Source: Arthrobacter sp. AQ5-06 (GTDB lineage Bacteria; Actinomycetota; Actinomycetes; Actinomycetales; Micrococcaceae). From it: 64,000 nucleotides of DNA. The notes beneath the pieces were generated by a model that saw only the letters and a list, made by a program, of their open reading frames with translations, had not been told where the DNA came from and searched no databases. Position numbers and translations under genes: made by a program. Of this stretch, positions 8,278 through 17,412 are shown piece by piece (the stretch's first letter is position 1; every line of letters starts with the position of its first letter). The DNA lies in assembly GCF_003287955.1 (NCBI RefSeq), contig NZ_QMKP01000018.1, positions 1 through 64,000 on the forward strand. Direction: 5' to 3'.

Positions 8278-10152
8278 TCACCCCAGCAGGTCGTCCTGGT
8301 AGCACCAGCGCCAGTCTTCTCCCGGCTCGATGCTCCGCATGACCGGGTGCCCGGTCGCTTCGAAGTGCTTGGAAGCGTGGGTTTCGGGGGAGGAATCACA
8401 GCAGCCCACGGTGCCGCAGGTCAGGCACATCCTGAGGTGAACCGTCGTCGTGCCTTCCCGGAGGCAGCCCGCGCAGTAGGCACCGCGGGGCACCTCCCGG
8501 TACCGGGCCGACTCCAGGTGGCCGCATACACCGCCGGGCCTCGCGATCCCTTCGCCGCCGCCCTCGCCGGACGTGTCCACCTCGTCGAGCGCCAGGTCCA
8601 GCATGGATTCCTCAACGTCCAGCCGGTCCAGGACATCAGTGAGGACTTCCTGGGCGTACGCGCCGCCGCGCCGCAGCTCCAGTACCGTGGCCCTTTCTGC
8701 TTCCAGCATGGCAAGCCGCAGCCGTGCGTAGCGCTCGCTGGGGGTCGCTGTTTCCGCCGACGGCCGGCCGAGCCGTTCCCAGGCAGCCAACCCGCGCTCC
8801 TGGGTGCGCCGTTTCAGCATGGCCACGACCTCCGGCGGATCGTCATCAGTGCGCAGTTCCTGCAGGCGGGCCACGCCGGCAGCGGTGGCGAGCTGCATCA
8901 GCGACGCCTGGTTCAGCGCGTCCTCGCGCTGGTCCGGGCCCTGGACGCGCAGGATCCGGACCAGAGCCGGAAGAGTGAACCCCTGCAGCGTCAGCGTGCC
9001 GCCCACCACCACCAGCGCGGCCAGAATCAGCACCGAGCGGTGTTCCAGGTCCGCGGGCAGTACCAGCACCGCGGCCAGGGTGACCACGCCTCGCATTCCG
9101 GCCCAGGAGACAATTGCCGCGAACTGCCACGGCGGCGCCGGGTCGTTCCGCTGCACTGCCGGAATGAGGCGGGGCAGGTAGGTGGCCGGGAACACCCACA
9201 CCGGCCGGAGCACCAGCACCGCCAGCAGGATCACGGCGCAGCCGGCCCAGATCCGGCCGGCGCCAAGGGAATCGTCCTGGACGCCTTCAATAATGGTCCG
9301 GACCTGCAGCCCGATCAGCAGGAATACCGCATTTTCCAGCAGGAACTGCACCGTGTTCCAGTTGCTGCGCTGGCTCAGCCGGGCGGCACCGTTGGGCATG
9401 GAGGGAGCCTTGGTGCCCATCACCAGCCCGGTAACGACGACGGCGAGGACACCGGAGGCGTGGATCGCTTCCGCCGGAAGGTACGCGACGAAGGGGGCCA
9501 TCAGCGACGTCGAGGTGTTGATCGCGACGTTCCGGATCCGTTTGCGGAGCACGGTCAGCACGTAGGCAGCGGCCATGCCGACTACCACCCCGCCCCCGGC
9601 CGCGAGCAGGAATCCACCGGCGATCTCCGTTGCGGACACTGACCCCGAGATGGCGGCAATGGCAGCGCGGAGGCAGATCAGTGCCGTTGCGTCGTTGACG
9701 AGGGATTCACCCTCAAGGATAGTGACGATCCTGCGCGGCATCCCCACCTTCCGCGCGATGGCGGTGGCTGCCACCGCATCCGGCGGCGCCAGGACTGCGC
9801 CGAGCGCGATCGCGGCAGCGAGCGGGATCTCCGGGAACAGCCACCAGACCACGAAGCCCACGGCGATGGTCCCGAAGATGACATAGCCCACCGAGAGCAG
9901 CCCGATGGCGCGGCGGTTGGAGCCGAAATCGAAGAGGGAAGTCCGCAGCGCCGCGGCGTAAAGCAGCGGCGGTAACAGGCCCACGAGGACTAGTTCCGGG
10001 TTCAGTTCAATGTGCGGAACGAAGGGGAGGAAAGAACCGGCGACGCCGGCCAGCACCAGCAGCAGCGGAACCGAAATGTTGAGCTTCCGGCCCAGGGCGC
10101 TCCCGGCGCAGACCACTCCGACGAGAACCAGAAGTCCCAGCGCGATCTCCAT
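8278..10152 (-). CDS. CPA1-type Na+/H+ antiporter with C-terminal UBP zinc finger
   Basis: A 624-residue protein. The first 410 residues form about 12 hydrophobic helices of a CPA1/NhaP sodium-proton antiporter, with the ion-site motif GESLVNDATAL near residue 150. After a charged, probably helical cytoplasmic region, the last 80 residues form a UBP-type zinc finger (CGHL..., CAGCL, CLTCGTVGCCDSS, HASKHFEATGHPV). In eukaryotes this finger binds the free C-terminus of ubiquitin. In actinobacteria its role is unknown. It is probably a cytoplasmic sensor or protein-binding tail controlling transport. Single gene on the minus strand. Confidence 0.85.
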   Translation of the reverse strand: MEIALGLLVLVGVVCAGSALGRKLNISVPLLLVLAGVAGSFLPFVPHIELNPELVLVGLLPPLLYAAALRTSLFDFGSNRRAIGLLSVGYVIFGTIAVGFVVWWLFPEIPLAAAIALGAVLAPPDAVAATAIARKVGMPRRIVTILEGESLVNDATALICLRAAIAAISGSVSATEIAGGFLLAAGGGVVVGMAAAYVLTVLRKRIRNVAINTSTSLMAPFVAYLPAEAIHASGVLAVVVTGLVMGTKAPSMPNGAARLSQRSNWNTVQFLLENAVFLLIGLQVRTIIEGVQDDSLGAGRIWAGCAVILLAVLVLRPVWVFPATYLPRLIPAVQRNDPAPPWQFAAIVSWAGMRGVVTLAAVLVLPADLEHRSVLILAALVVVGGTLTLQGFTLPALVRILRVQGPDQREDALNQASLMQLATAAGVARLQELRTDDDPPEVVAMLKRRTQERGLAAWERLGRPSAETATPSERYARLRLAMLEAERATVLELRRGGAYAQEVLTDVLDRLDVEESMLDLALDEVDTSGEGGGEGIARPGGVCGHLESARYREVPRGAYCAGCLREGTTTVHLRMCLTCGTVGCCDSSPETHASKHFEATGHPVMRSIEPGEDWRWCYQDDLLG

Positions 10153-10227
10153 TGGGCCATTGTCTCAGGCCGCAAGAAAAGGTGTCCGGCAGCCAGGTAT
10201 TTTTCGGTGCCGAGGCTCGAGGGGTGC

Positions 10228-10941
10228 CTAAACCAGCGGCCACGGGTAACGCATGCCCGTGAGGTCAACCGGCAGCGTCCCCTCATGCAGCATGCGCCGC
10301 ACCCGCCGCTTCAGGGCGGCAGTCTCGTCGTCGTCGAGCAGCTCGGCCACCTCGGCAGGCACGGCATCGGCGAGCGGCGCGATGTCCGCCAGCAGGGCCA
10401 CGGGGATTGCCTCGCCGGCAAAGTCCCAGATCACCGTGCGCAGCTTGAAGACCGCGGAAAAGCACAGTCCGTGGTCAATGCCCCAGATCCGGCCGTCCCC
10501 ACCTCGCAACACGTGTCCGCTCTTGCGGTCGGTGTTGTTGGCGATGTAGTCGAACAGGGCCATCCGGGACATGTCGGGGTGGGTGGAAGGGTCTTCAGCG
10601 GCCAGCGTGAAGTAATGCTCGCGGAAGTCGCAGTCGATGAACCACTGAAGCGACCCAACTCCCAGCGGCACGTCCTCCCGGATCACCGTGGGCGGCACCA
10701 TGCCCCACCCCAGCGACTCGCTCAGCAGGTACGCCGCACGTTCCCGGCGGTGCAGCCCGGGTTCGAAGTCGGACAGCGGCCGTTCGCCGGCCTCCGGTTT
10801 GTAGACCGCATGCGCAGTATCGTCCCCGCGGCTGAGCTGCACCAGGAACGTCTCGTTGCTGCTGCGCGCAATCTGCCCCACCAGTTCCACGCTGCCCTCG
10901 GTGAGCAGCGTCAGCTCCCGGCCGGACACCGTATGTCCCAA
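10228..10941 (-). CDS. SCO1664-family protein (kinase-like fold)
   Basis: A 237-residue protein resembling the actinobacterial SCO1664 family, which has distant PI3/4-kinase-like features: AVYKPEAGERPL (Lys in a nucleotide-binding strand), MALFDYIANNTDRKSGHVL (catalytic-loop-like Asp...Asn) and IWGIDHGLCF (metal-binding Asp). Its biochemical activity is not established. The start is a TTG at 10941 just past the stop of the upstream phosphatase; a GTG at codon 5 is an alternative. In other actinobacteria this gene commonly travels with a histidine-phosphatase family gene, as here, and often a DUF3090 gene, which is absent from this window. Confidence 0.7.
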   Translation of the reverse strand: MGHTVSGRELTLLTEGSVELVGQIARSSNETFLVQLSRGDDTAHAVYKPEAGERPLSDFEPGLHRRERAAYLLSESLGWGMVPPTVIREDVPLGVGSLQWFIDCDFREHYFTLAAEDPSTHPDMSRMALFDYIANNTDRKSGHVLRGGDGRIWGIDHGLCFSAVFKLRTVIWDFAGEAIPVALLADIAPLADAVPAEVAELLDDDETAALKRRVRRMLHEGTLPVDLTGMRYPWPLV

Positions 10942-10942
10942 C

Positions 10943-11626
10943 TCACTGCGGCCTCAGCCCGCTCAACGGCTCCGAGTGCGAATTCACCATCAGCACCGAG
11001 GCCGCCTGCCCATCGACAAACGAAACAGCGGACACTGAACCCGGGCTGATCATGATGCGCTGGAACAGGTCCAGTTTGGTGCCCAGGGCGTGGGCCACCG
11101 CCGCCTTGATGGGATCGGCATGGGAGAAGCAGACGACGACGCCACCTGCGTGGGCAGCGCACAGCGCCGCCAGCGCACCAACAATCCGTTGCTGCATCTC
11201 CGGAAAGCTCTCACCGTTGGGAAAACGGAACGTGGACGGGCTGTTCTGGACGGTCCGCCATTCCGGCAGGACGTTCAGGTCCGCGATCGCCGCGCCGGTC
11301 CAGTCACCGAAGTCGCACTCCAGCAGCCCGGCGTCCCGGTGCACGTCCAGCCCGGTGCTGGCCGCCGTCGGCTCGGCCGTTTCCCAGGCGCGCTCCAGCG
11401 GCGAGGAGTAGACGGCGCTGACCGGAAGCCCCGCGAGCCGTTCCGCCACCTGCTCGGCCTGGGCGCGGCCGCGCTCGGACAGGTGCAGTCCCGACGCGCG
11501 GCCCGGCAGCACCATCCCCGTGGTGGGCGTCTCCCCGTGCCGCACCAGGAGCAGGAGCGTGCTCGCAGGCGCCATGGCGGATTCTGCTGAGGATGCCGGC
11601 GGTGCCGGCTGGGCTGCTGCAGTCAT
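10943..11626 (-). CDS. Histidine phosphatase family protein (MSMEG_4193-type phosphomutase)
   Basis: A 227-residue phosphoglycerate-mutase-like enzyme. The catalytic RHG motif appears near the N-terminus (LLLVRHGETPTTG), then SSPLERAWETAEP, the Glu/Asp block LLECDFGDWTG, and the second His in CFSHADPIK. It is likely a phosphatase of unknown substrate. The frame is open to 11692, but the ATG at 11626 (MTAAAQPAP) is more credible because the extension overlaps the divergent promoter region of the AAA+ gene. It is translationally adjacent to the SCO1664-type gene. Confidence 0.8.
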   Translation of the reverse strand: MTAAAQPAPPASSAESAMAPASTLLLLVRHGETPTTGMVLPGRASGLHLSERGRAQAEQVAERLAGLPVSAVYSSPLERAWETAEPTAASTGLDVHRDAGLLECDFGDWTGAAIADLNVLPEWRTVQNSPSTFRFPNGESFPEMQQRIVGALAALCAAHAGGVVVCFSHADPIKAAVAHALGTKLDLFQRIMISPGSVSAVSFVDGQAASVLMVNSHSEPLSGLRPQ

Positions 11627-11717
11627 CAGCACCAGCGTACGGCCCGCAGTCTCTTCCCCAGGACGAATATTTGAGATTGCCCATATATACATCCCGAAAC
11701 AGGTCTACCTTGGAGGA

Positions 11718-13106
11718 GTGAACGAACGCCCTGAAATCTTCACTGTTGGTGAACTGCGTGCCGCCGGCCACGTTCACAAGGACCTGCGCCGGGAAATCCG
11801 CGACAACCTCCTGGCCGCACTGGCGGCGGGCCGCGATCCGTGGCCCGGCTTGTTCGGTTTCAGCCGTACCGTGCTGCCGCAGCTCGAGCGGGCCCTGATC
11901 GCCGGGCATGACGTCGTCCTGCTGGGCGAGCGCGGACAGGGCAAGACCCGTATCCTGCGAACCCTGGCCGGGCTGATGGATGAATGGTCGCCGGTGATCG
12001 AGGACTCGGAACTGAACGAGCACCCCTACGAGCCCATCACCGCGCACTCCCGCGCCCTGGCCCACACCGAGGGGGACCGGCTGCGCGTGGCCTGGCGCCA
12101 CCGTTCGGAACGTTATGTGGAAAAGCTCGCGACGCCGGACACCTCCGTCGCGGACCTGATCGGCGACGTCGACCCCATGCGGGTAGCCGAGGGCCGCCGC
12201 TTGGGCGACCCGGAAACCATCCACTACGGCCTGATCCCGCGCTCCAACCGCGGCATCGTGGCCATCAACGAACTCCCGGACCTCGCCGAGCGCATCCAGG
12301 TCTCCATGCTGAACGTCATGGAGGAACGCGACATCCAGATCCGCGGCTACGTGCTGCGGCTGCCGCTGGACGTCCTGGTGGTGGCCTCCGCCAACCCGGA
12401 GGACTACACCAACCGCGGCCGGATCATCACGCCCCTGAAGGACCGCTTCGGCGCCGAAATCCGCACGCACTACCCCATCGAGCTGGACGACGAAGTGGCC
12501 GTCATCGAGCAGGAGGGCCACCTGGTGGCCAGTGTTCCGCCGGTCATCCTGGAAATCCTGGCCCGCTACACCCGCGCGCTGCGCCAGTCCCCGGCCATCA
12601 ACCAAACCTCCGGTGTGTCGGCACGGTTCGCCATTGCGGGCGCCGAGACCGTGGCCGCAGCAGCGCTGCGGCGGGCCAGCGTGCGCGGCGAGGACGAAGC
12701 CGTGGCCCGGATCATCGACCTGGAGGCCGCCGTGGAAGTCCTCACGGGCAAGATCGAATTCGAATCGGGCGAGGAAGGCCGCGAACAGGACATCCTGGAC
12801 CACCTCCTGCGCACCGCCACTGCCGAAGCCGTGCGGGAGCACTTCCAGGGCCTGGACATGGGCCCGCTGGTGGCCGCGCTGGACGGGCACTCGACCGTGA
12901 CCACCGGCGAACTGGTCACCGCGAAGGAATTCCTGGCCAACCTCCCGTCCCTCAACGGATCAGGCCTCTACGACGACATCAGCGAACGCCTGGGTGCGGA
13001 AAACGACGGCCAGCGTGCCGCCGCCGTCGAACTGGCGCTCGAGGGGCTTTACCTCGGCCGCCGGATTTCCAAGGAGTCCGACGACGGGGCCACCATCTAC
13101 GGCTAG
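11718..13106 (+). CDS. MoxR-like / Mg-chelatase-type AAA+ ATPase
   Basis: A 462-residue AAA+ ATPase. The Walker A loop is GERGQGKT (about residues 70-77), the Walker B region is GIVAINELPDLAERIQ, and sensor 1 is VVASANPEDYTNRG, followed by a lid domain. This type works with a VWA-domain partner in a chelatase or chaperone role, and the next gene encodes one. The GTG at 11718 with GGAGG just upstream is preferred over an open extension to 11520 that overlaps the divergent phosphatase gene. The exact client is unknown. Confidence 0.85.
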   Translation: MNERPEIFTVGELRAAGHVHKDLRREIRDNLLAALAAGRDPWPGLFGFSRTVLPQLERALIAGHDVVLLGERGQGKTRILRTLAGLMDEWSPVIEDSELNEHPYEPITAHSRALAHTEGDRLRVAWRHRSERYVEKLATPDTSVADLIGDVDPMRVAEGRRLGDPETIHYGLIPRSNRGIVAINELPDLAERIQVSMLNVMEERDIQIRGYVLRLPLDVLVVASANPEDYTNRGRIITPLKDRFGAEIRTHYPIELDDEVAVIEQEGHLVASVPPVILEILARYTRALRQSPAINQTSGVSARFAIAGAETVAAAALRRASVRGEDEAVARIIDLEAAVEVLTGKIEFESGEEGREQDILDHLLRTATAEAVREHFQGLDMGPLVAALDGHSTVTTGELVTAKEFLANLPSLNGSGLYDDISERLGAENDGQRAAAVELALEGLYLGRRISKESDDGATIYG

Positions 13107-13120
13107 GGACAGGAAGTGCC

Positions 13121-15124
13121 ATGAGCCTTCACAACCGGTCCAGGTACGGCCGCTACACCGGCGGACCTGACCCGCTGGCGCCGCCGGTGGACCTGGCGGA
13201 GGTGCTGGACGCCGTGGCCGAGGACGTCATGGCCGGCTACTCGCCCCGGCGAGCGCTCCAGGAGTTCCTGCGGCGCGGCGGCCGCAGCCAGGAAGGTCTG
13301 GACGGCCTTGCCGGCCGGATCCGGCAGCGCCGCAAGGACCTCCTGGGTCGGCATAACCTGGACGGCACCCTCAACGAGGTCAAGAAGCTGCTGGACGCCG
13401 CGGTGCTGGAGGAACGCAAGCAACTGGCCCGCGACGCCATGATGGACAACACCGACCGCGCGTTCCGCGAGATGCAGCTGCAGAACCTGCCCCGCTCCAC
13501 GGCAGCCGCCGTCAACGAGCTCGCCTCCTACGACTGGCAGTCCACCACGGCGAAGGAGACCTACGAACGGATCAAGGACCTGCTGGGCCGCGAAGTCCTG
13601 GACCAGCGGTTCGCCGGCATGAAGCAGGCGCTGGAAAGCGCCACGGAGGAGGACCGGGCGGCCGTCAGCGAAATGCTGCGCGACCTCAACGCTCTTTTGG
13701 ACAAACGCCGGCGCGGCGTGGATACGGAGGAGGACTTCCAGGAGTTCATGGCCCGCCACGGCCAGCACTTTCCGGAAAACCCGCAGTCCGTGGAGGAGCT
13801 GGTGGACGCGCTGGCCAAGCGGGCGGCCGCAGCCCAGCGGCTCCTGCAGTCCATGTCCCCGGAACAGCGCGCAGAACTGATGCAGCTCTCCGCACAGGCG
13901 TTCGGGTCGCCCGAGCTTATGGCACAGCTGGGCCAGCTGGACGAGACCCTCCAGGCCCTGCGCCCCGGCGAGGACTGGACCGGTTCCGAACGCTTCGAAG
14001 GCCAGGAGGGGATGGGGCTGGGCGACGGCACCGGCGTACTCCAGGACCTCGCCGAACTGGACGACCTCGCCGAGCAGCTCTCCCAGGACTACGAAGGATC
14101 CCACCTGGATGACGTTGATCTCGACGCCCTGGCCCGCCAGCTCGGTCAGGACGCCGCCGTTACTGCCCGCACCCTTGCGGAGATCGAAAAGGCCATGCAC
14201 GACGGCGGCTACCTCCGGCGCGGGGACGACGGGGACCTGCGGCTGTCACCGCAGGCCATGCGGCGCCTCGGCAGGTCACTGCTGCGTGACGCCGCCAAGC
14301 AGCTGTCCGGCCGGCAGGGCCGCCGGGAGACCCGGCTTGCCGGCGCGGCGGGGGAGCAGACCGGTTCCAGCCGTCCGTGGGCGTTCGGGGATGCCGCGCC
14401 GTGGGACGTGACCCGGACCATCACCAACTCGATCCGCCGGACCATTGCCGACGGCGGCGACCCGGGCCGTGGCGTCCGCCTGGCCATGGAAGACATTGAA
14501 GTGACGGAGACGGAAGAGCGCACGCAGTCCGCCGTCGCCCTGCTGGTGGACGTGTCCTTCTCGATGGCGGCGGAGGGGCGCTGGGTTCCCATGAAACGCA
14601 CCGCGCTCGCGCTGCACCACCTGGTCTCCACCAGGTTCCGCGGCGACCGGCTGCAGCTCATCACGTTCGGCCGCTACGCCCAGACCATGGACATTGGCGA
14701 GCTCACCGCCTTGCCGGCCTTCCGTGAGCAGGGCACCAATCTGCACCACGGCCTGCTGCTGGCCAGCCGGTTCTTCCGCAAGCACCCGACCATGCAGCCG
14801 GTCCTCCTGGTGGTGACCGACGGCGAACCCACCGCCCACCTGCTCCCAGATGGCGAGTCGGCATTCTCCTGGCCGCCGCACCCTGAGACCATCCGCAGGA
14901 CCGTTGAGGAACTGGACCGTGTGGGTCGGGCCGGTGCGCAGACCACGTTCTTCCGCCTCGGCGACGATCCGGGCCTGGAACGCTTCGTCCAGCGGATGGC
15001 CCGCCGGGTCGACGGCCGGGTGGTGGCGCCGGAAGCCGGGGAACTCGGAGCTGCCGTGGTGGGGGAATACCTCCGCGCTCACTTCCGCGGCCGCCCTTAC
15101 GGCGACTCCGACTGGGCTGAATAG
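13121..15124 (+). CDS. VWA-domain protein, partner of the MoxR ATPase
   Basis: A 667-residue protein. The N-terminal two thirds are charged and helical (many Glu/Gln/Leu repeats, likely coiled coil). The C-terminal part is a von Willebrand factor A domain whose metal site DxSxS is intact (DVSFS, Asp477), followed by the Thr and Asp ligands in GTNLHHG and VVTDGEP. It starts 14 bases after the ATPase gene, so the two are one operon and probably one complex. The frame is open far upstream, but that part is only a shadow of the ATPase gene; the ATG at 13121 follows GGAAG. Confidence 0.85.
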   Translation: MSLHNRSRYGRYTGGPDPLAPPVDLAEVLDAVAEDVMAGYSPRRALQEFLRRGGRSQEGLDGLAGRIRQRRKDLLGRHNLDGTLNEVKKLLDAAVLEERKQLARDAMMDNTDRAFREMQLQNLPRSTAAAVNELASYDWQSTTAKETYERIKDLLGREVLDQRFAGMKQALESATEEDRAAVSEMLRDLNALLDKRRRGVDTEEDFQEFMARHGQHFPENPQSVEELVDALAKRAAAAQRLLQSMSPEQRAELMQLSAQAFGSPELMAQLGQLDETLQALRPGEDWTGSERFEGQEGMGLGDGTGVLQDLAELDDLAEQLSQDYEGSHLDDVDLDALARQLGQDAAVTARTLAEIEKAMHDGGYLRRGDDGDLRLSPQAMRRLGRSLLRDAAKQLSGRQGRRETRLAGAAGEQTGSSRPWAFGDAAPWDVTRTITNSIRRTIADGGDPGRGVRLAMEDIEVTETEERTQSAVALLVDVSFSMAAEGRWVPMKRTALALHHLVSTRFRGDRLQLITFGRYAQTMDIGELTALPAFREQGTNLHHGLLLASRFFRKHPTMQPVLLVVTDGEPTAHLLPDGESAFSWPPHPETIRRTVEELDRVGRAGAQTTFFRLGDDPGLERFVQRMARRVDGRVVAPEAGELGAAVVGEYLRAHFRGRPYGDSDWAE

Positions 15125-15254
15125 ACGTTCAACGCCTCGGCCCGCTGATGCAGGCCACCGTTCCCAAGCCCGCCACTGCGGCGCAGCTCGCCGCGTCCAT
15201 CACCTCCCTCCTCAGTGACGACGGCACCAATGTCAACGGTGCCAACCGGGCGTC

Positions 15255-15278
15255 CGACGGCGGGAGGTCCCGCCGTCG
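15255..15278. terminator. Hairpin, copy 2 of the repeated element
   Basis: An 11-base perfect stem (CGACGGCGGGA paired with its complement) around a GG loop, about 130 bases after the VWA gene. It matches the inner part of the 17-base hairpin at 6188; the outer stem has decayed. It probably terminates the MoxR/VWA transcript. The rest of 15125-15376 holds no supported gene. Confidence 0.65.
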
Positions 15279-15376
15279 TCAGCTGCGCACCTCTGCGGGT
15301 GGACACCTGGCGATGCGCTGGGCCTCGCTAGGATCGAAGCTGACCGACGCCGGATGGAAGATTGCAGGATTCAGGA

Positions 15377-15958
15377 ATGAGTAACGACACCAAGCGCGAC
15401 CGCCTCCGCTCGCTCCTTCCTCCCTACCACTACGGGTATGGCAAAGATAACGTCATCTACGCCTACACCACGGACGAATGGGGACTCGGTGGCGGCAACA
15501 CCAGCGGCGGCAATTATCAGGCGCGCATGCTATCGATCATGATCCTGATAACGGTCGCCATGGTTCCGGCAGCGCTCATTGGCCTTTTCACGTCCATTGC
15601 CCTCGCAATCAGCCTGCGCTGGGAGGCACTACCCGCGCTGTTCTTCACACTGTTGTTTTCCGGAGCTGTTTATTCCGGCTTCACCGCATCGGTCCATGAG
15701 ATCAAAGCCAGGAGGCTCCGGAAGGTGAAAGGGCTGCCTAAGCCTTGGTATGCGGTCACTGACGACCAAGCCCGGAGATGGTTCGAGAAAACCCGCAGCT
15801 GGGCATTGCCATCACCAAAGAAAACTTTCCAGGTAGCACCAGGCCTTTCTCCTAGTCACCGACCCGGCAAGCCCAAACGACACCTTCCGTTCACCGTCCC
15901 GAAACCGTTGGGGCTATACCCGTTCTCCCGCAGCAGGAAGTCTCTTCACGGAGTTTGA
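15377..15958 (+). CDS. Hypothetical membrane protein
   Basis: A 193-residue protein, not recognised. Two hydrophobic helices (about residues 50-75 and 80-105) lie between a polar N-terminus rich in Tyr and Gly (YHYGYGKDN...) and a basic, Pro-rich C-terminal tail. Both termini are probably cytoplasmic. The ATG at 15377 is chosen over a possible upstream start at 15362. It ends 18 bases before the convergent oxidase gene. Nothing in the context suggests a function. Confidence 0.6.
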   Translation: MSNDTKRDRLRSLLPPYHYGYGKDNVIYAYTTDEWGLGGGNTSGGNYQARMLSIMILITVAMVPAALIGLFTSIALAISLRWEALPALFFTLLFSGAVYSGFTASVHEIKARRLRKVKGLPKPWYAVTDDQARRWFEKTRSWALPSPKKTFQVAPGLSPSHRPGKPKRHLPFTVPKPLGLYPFSRSRKSLHGV

Positions 15959-15976
15959 TCCGTCCTCCGCCAACCC

Positions 15977-17236
15977 CTACAAGCGTGAGCTCACCGCCGG
16001 GACTCCGAGGATGCTGTCCAGCAGCCCGTTGCGGAATTTTCCTTCGGGATCGTGCGCCGATGCAAGCGAGCGGAAGTCCGCTAAGCGGGGGTAGAGGGAC
16101 ACCCAGTCGTAACCGTCAGGCGTGAAAAGCTTGCCCCAGTGCGGCCTGGCCCCGGACGGCCGAAGCAGGTCTTCGAGCTGCGGCAGAATGGCTTCCACCT
16201 GCGGCTGCAGCGGCTTCCAGGTGAAGTGCAGGGCCACGCTTTGCTGCCGGTAGAAAGGGCTGAGCCAGAATTCGTCTGCGGCGCCGGTCCGGATTTCGGA
16301 GACAAACAGCAGCGGCGAAAGTTTGTCCGCCAGGCCCCGCACTGCCTGGATGGCAGCAGGTGCCTGCTCCAGCGGCAGGATGAATTCGCTTTGCAGTTCC
16401 TCACCGTTGCTGGGCGTGAACTCGTGGCGGAAGTGCGGCAGCCGGTCCAGCCATTGCCCGGGCTCATCCATCTGGACTGTGCAGTTCTCGGCCGACATCC
16501 CCGGCAGCGGGTGCCGCGGGCGGATGGCAGCCGTGGCACCGAAATATTCACCGATGGGAGGCTCCGAGTCCAGCGCCTTGAGCCAGACCTGGCTGATGCA
16601 ATCGCCAACGTAATCGGTGAAAAGACTCACGCTGTAGGCGCTGGACACAAGCTGCGTGAAATCCGCCAGCGCCCGTTCCCACGGCAGGTTTTCCAAAACA
16701 CGCTGGCGCATGCTGAAGCTCGGCCGGACGGCAAGCTGGAGGCCGGTGACGATGCCAAGAGCGCCAAGGCCCACCACGCTGCCCAGGAATTCCTCGCCGT
16801 CCGCGCGGGACAGTGACACCTGCTCGCCGGAGGGCCGGACCAGATCAATGCCCTCCACCGCTCCGGCCAGGGAGGGGTTGTTGACACCGGATCCATGGGT
16901 GCCCGTCTGGACTGCCCCGGCCACGGAAATGTGGGGGAGCGACGCCAGATTGTGGATGGCCACGCCGGACTGTTGCAGGCTACGGCACAGGGCGCCGTAG
17001 CTCACGCCGCCGCTGACGCGGACGCTCTGCTGTTCCGAGTCCAGTTCGATTTGCTGCGGCAGTGCATCCAGCAGCACATGCACGCCGTCTGTGTCCCCGA
17101 TGCGGTTGAAAGAGTGCCGCGATCCCAGGGCCTTGACGCGGCTGGAGCGCGCCACCACCTGGGCGAGCTCAGCCACCGACTCCGGGCGCACGACGTCCGC
17201 TGACGAGTACTTGAGATTTCCTGCCCAGTTCTTCAT
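15977..17236 (-). CDS. FAD-dependent alditol (xylitol) oxidase
   Basis: A 419-residue oxidase of the VAO/aldonolactone-oxidase family. The FAD-binding N-terminal domain begins NWAGNLKYSS and contains the GSRHSF motif, whose His41 corresponds to the residue that covalently holds FAD in alditol oxidase. PHISVAGAVQTGTHGSG and VVGLGALGIVTGLQL are further family blocks. It likely oxidises sugar alcohols such as xylitol or arabinitol with oxygen. The ATG at 17236 (MKNWAG) matches the family start; an open extension to 17422 would run through the operator and the LacI gene start. It is divergent from that regulator and probably controlled by it. Confidence 0.85.
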   Translation of the reverse strand: MKNWAGNLKYSSADVVRPESVAELAQVVARSSRVKALGSRHSFNRIGDTDGVHVLLDALPQQIELDSEQQSVRVSGGVSYGALCRSLQQSGVAIHNLASLPHISVAGAVQTGTHGSGVNNPSLAGAVEGIDLVRPSGEQVSLSRADGEEFLGSVVGLGALGIVTGLQLAVRPSFSMRQRVLENLPWERALADFTQLVSSAYSVSLFTDYVGDCISQVWLKALDSEPPIGEYFGATAAIRPRHPLPGMSAENCTVQMDEPGQWLDRLPHFRHEFTPSNGEELQSEFILPLEQAPAAIQAVRGLADKLSPLLFVSEIRTGAADEFWLSPFYRQQSVALHFTWKPLQPQVEAILPQLEDLLRPSGARPHWGKLFTPDGYDWVSLYPRLADFRSLASAHDPEGKFRNGLLDSILGVPAVSSRL

Positions 17237-17278
17237 GTGCTCGGCTTTCGGGTGAAGGCTAACTATCGATCCAACAAC

Positions 17279-17292
17279 TGTGAGCGCTAACA
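17279..17292. promoter_or_regulatory. LacI-type operator between oxidase and regulator genes
   Basis: TGTGAGCGCTAACA is a near-perfect 14-base palindrome centred on GC|GC, the classical shape for LacI/GalR-type binding. It lies in the divergent region between the alditol oxidase and the LacI regulator, so it could control both. A related site lies at 18435-18450. Confidence 0.75.
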
Positions 17293-17412
17293 ACACCCTT
17301 GTCAAACCGCTTCCGCCACCTCTCGCCGAGGCGGGAGGTAACATCGTCAGCAGGTCATCCGCAGCGGCAACCGCTGCCTGGTTTTGGCCCAGAAAGCGTT
17401 GAAAGGGGAGCA

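Noticed and set aside
11984..13120. Long open extension in front of the VWA gene
   Set aside because: It is a shadow of the AAA+ ATPase gene in another frame with Arg/Pro/Gly-rich composition; the ATG at 13121 has a ribosome-binding site and family-like start.
15148..15384. 78-codon frame after the VWA gene
   Set aside because: It runs through the repeated hairpin at 15255 and has no recognisable domain; more likely spacer sequence.
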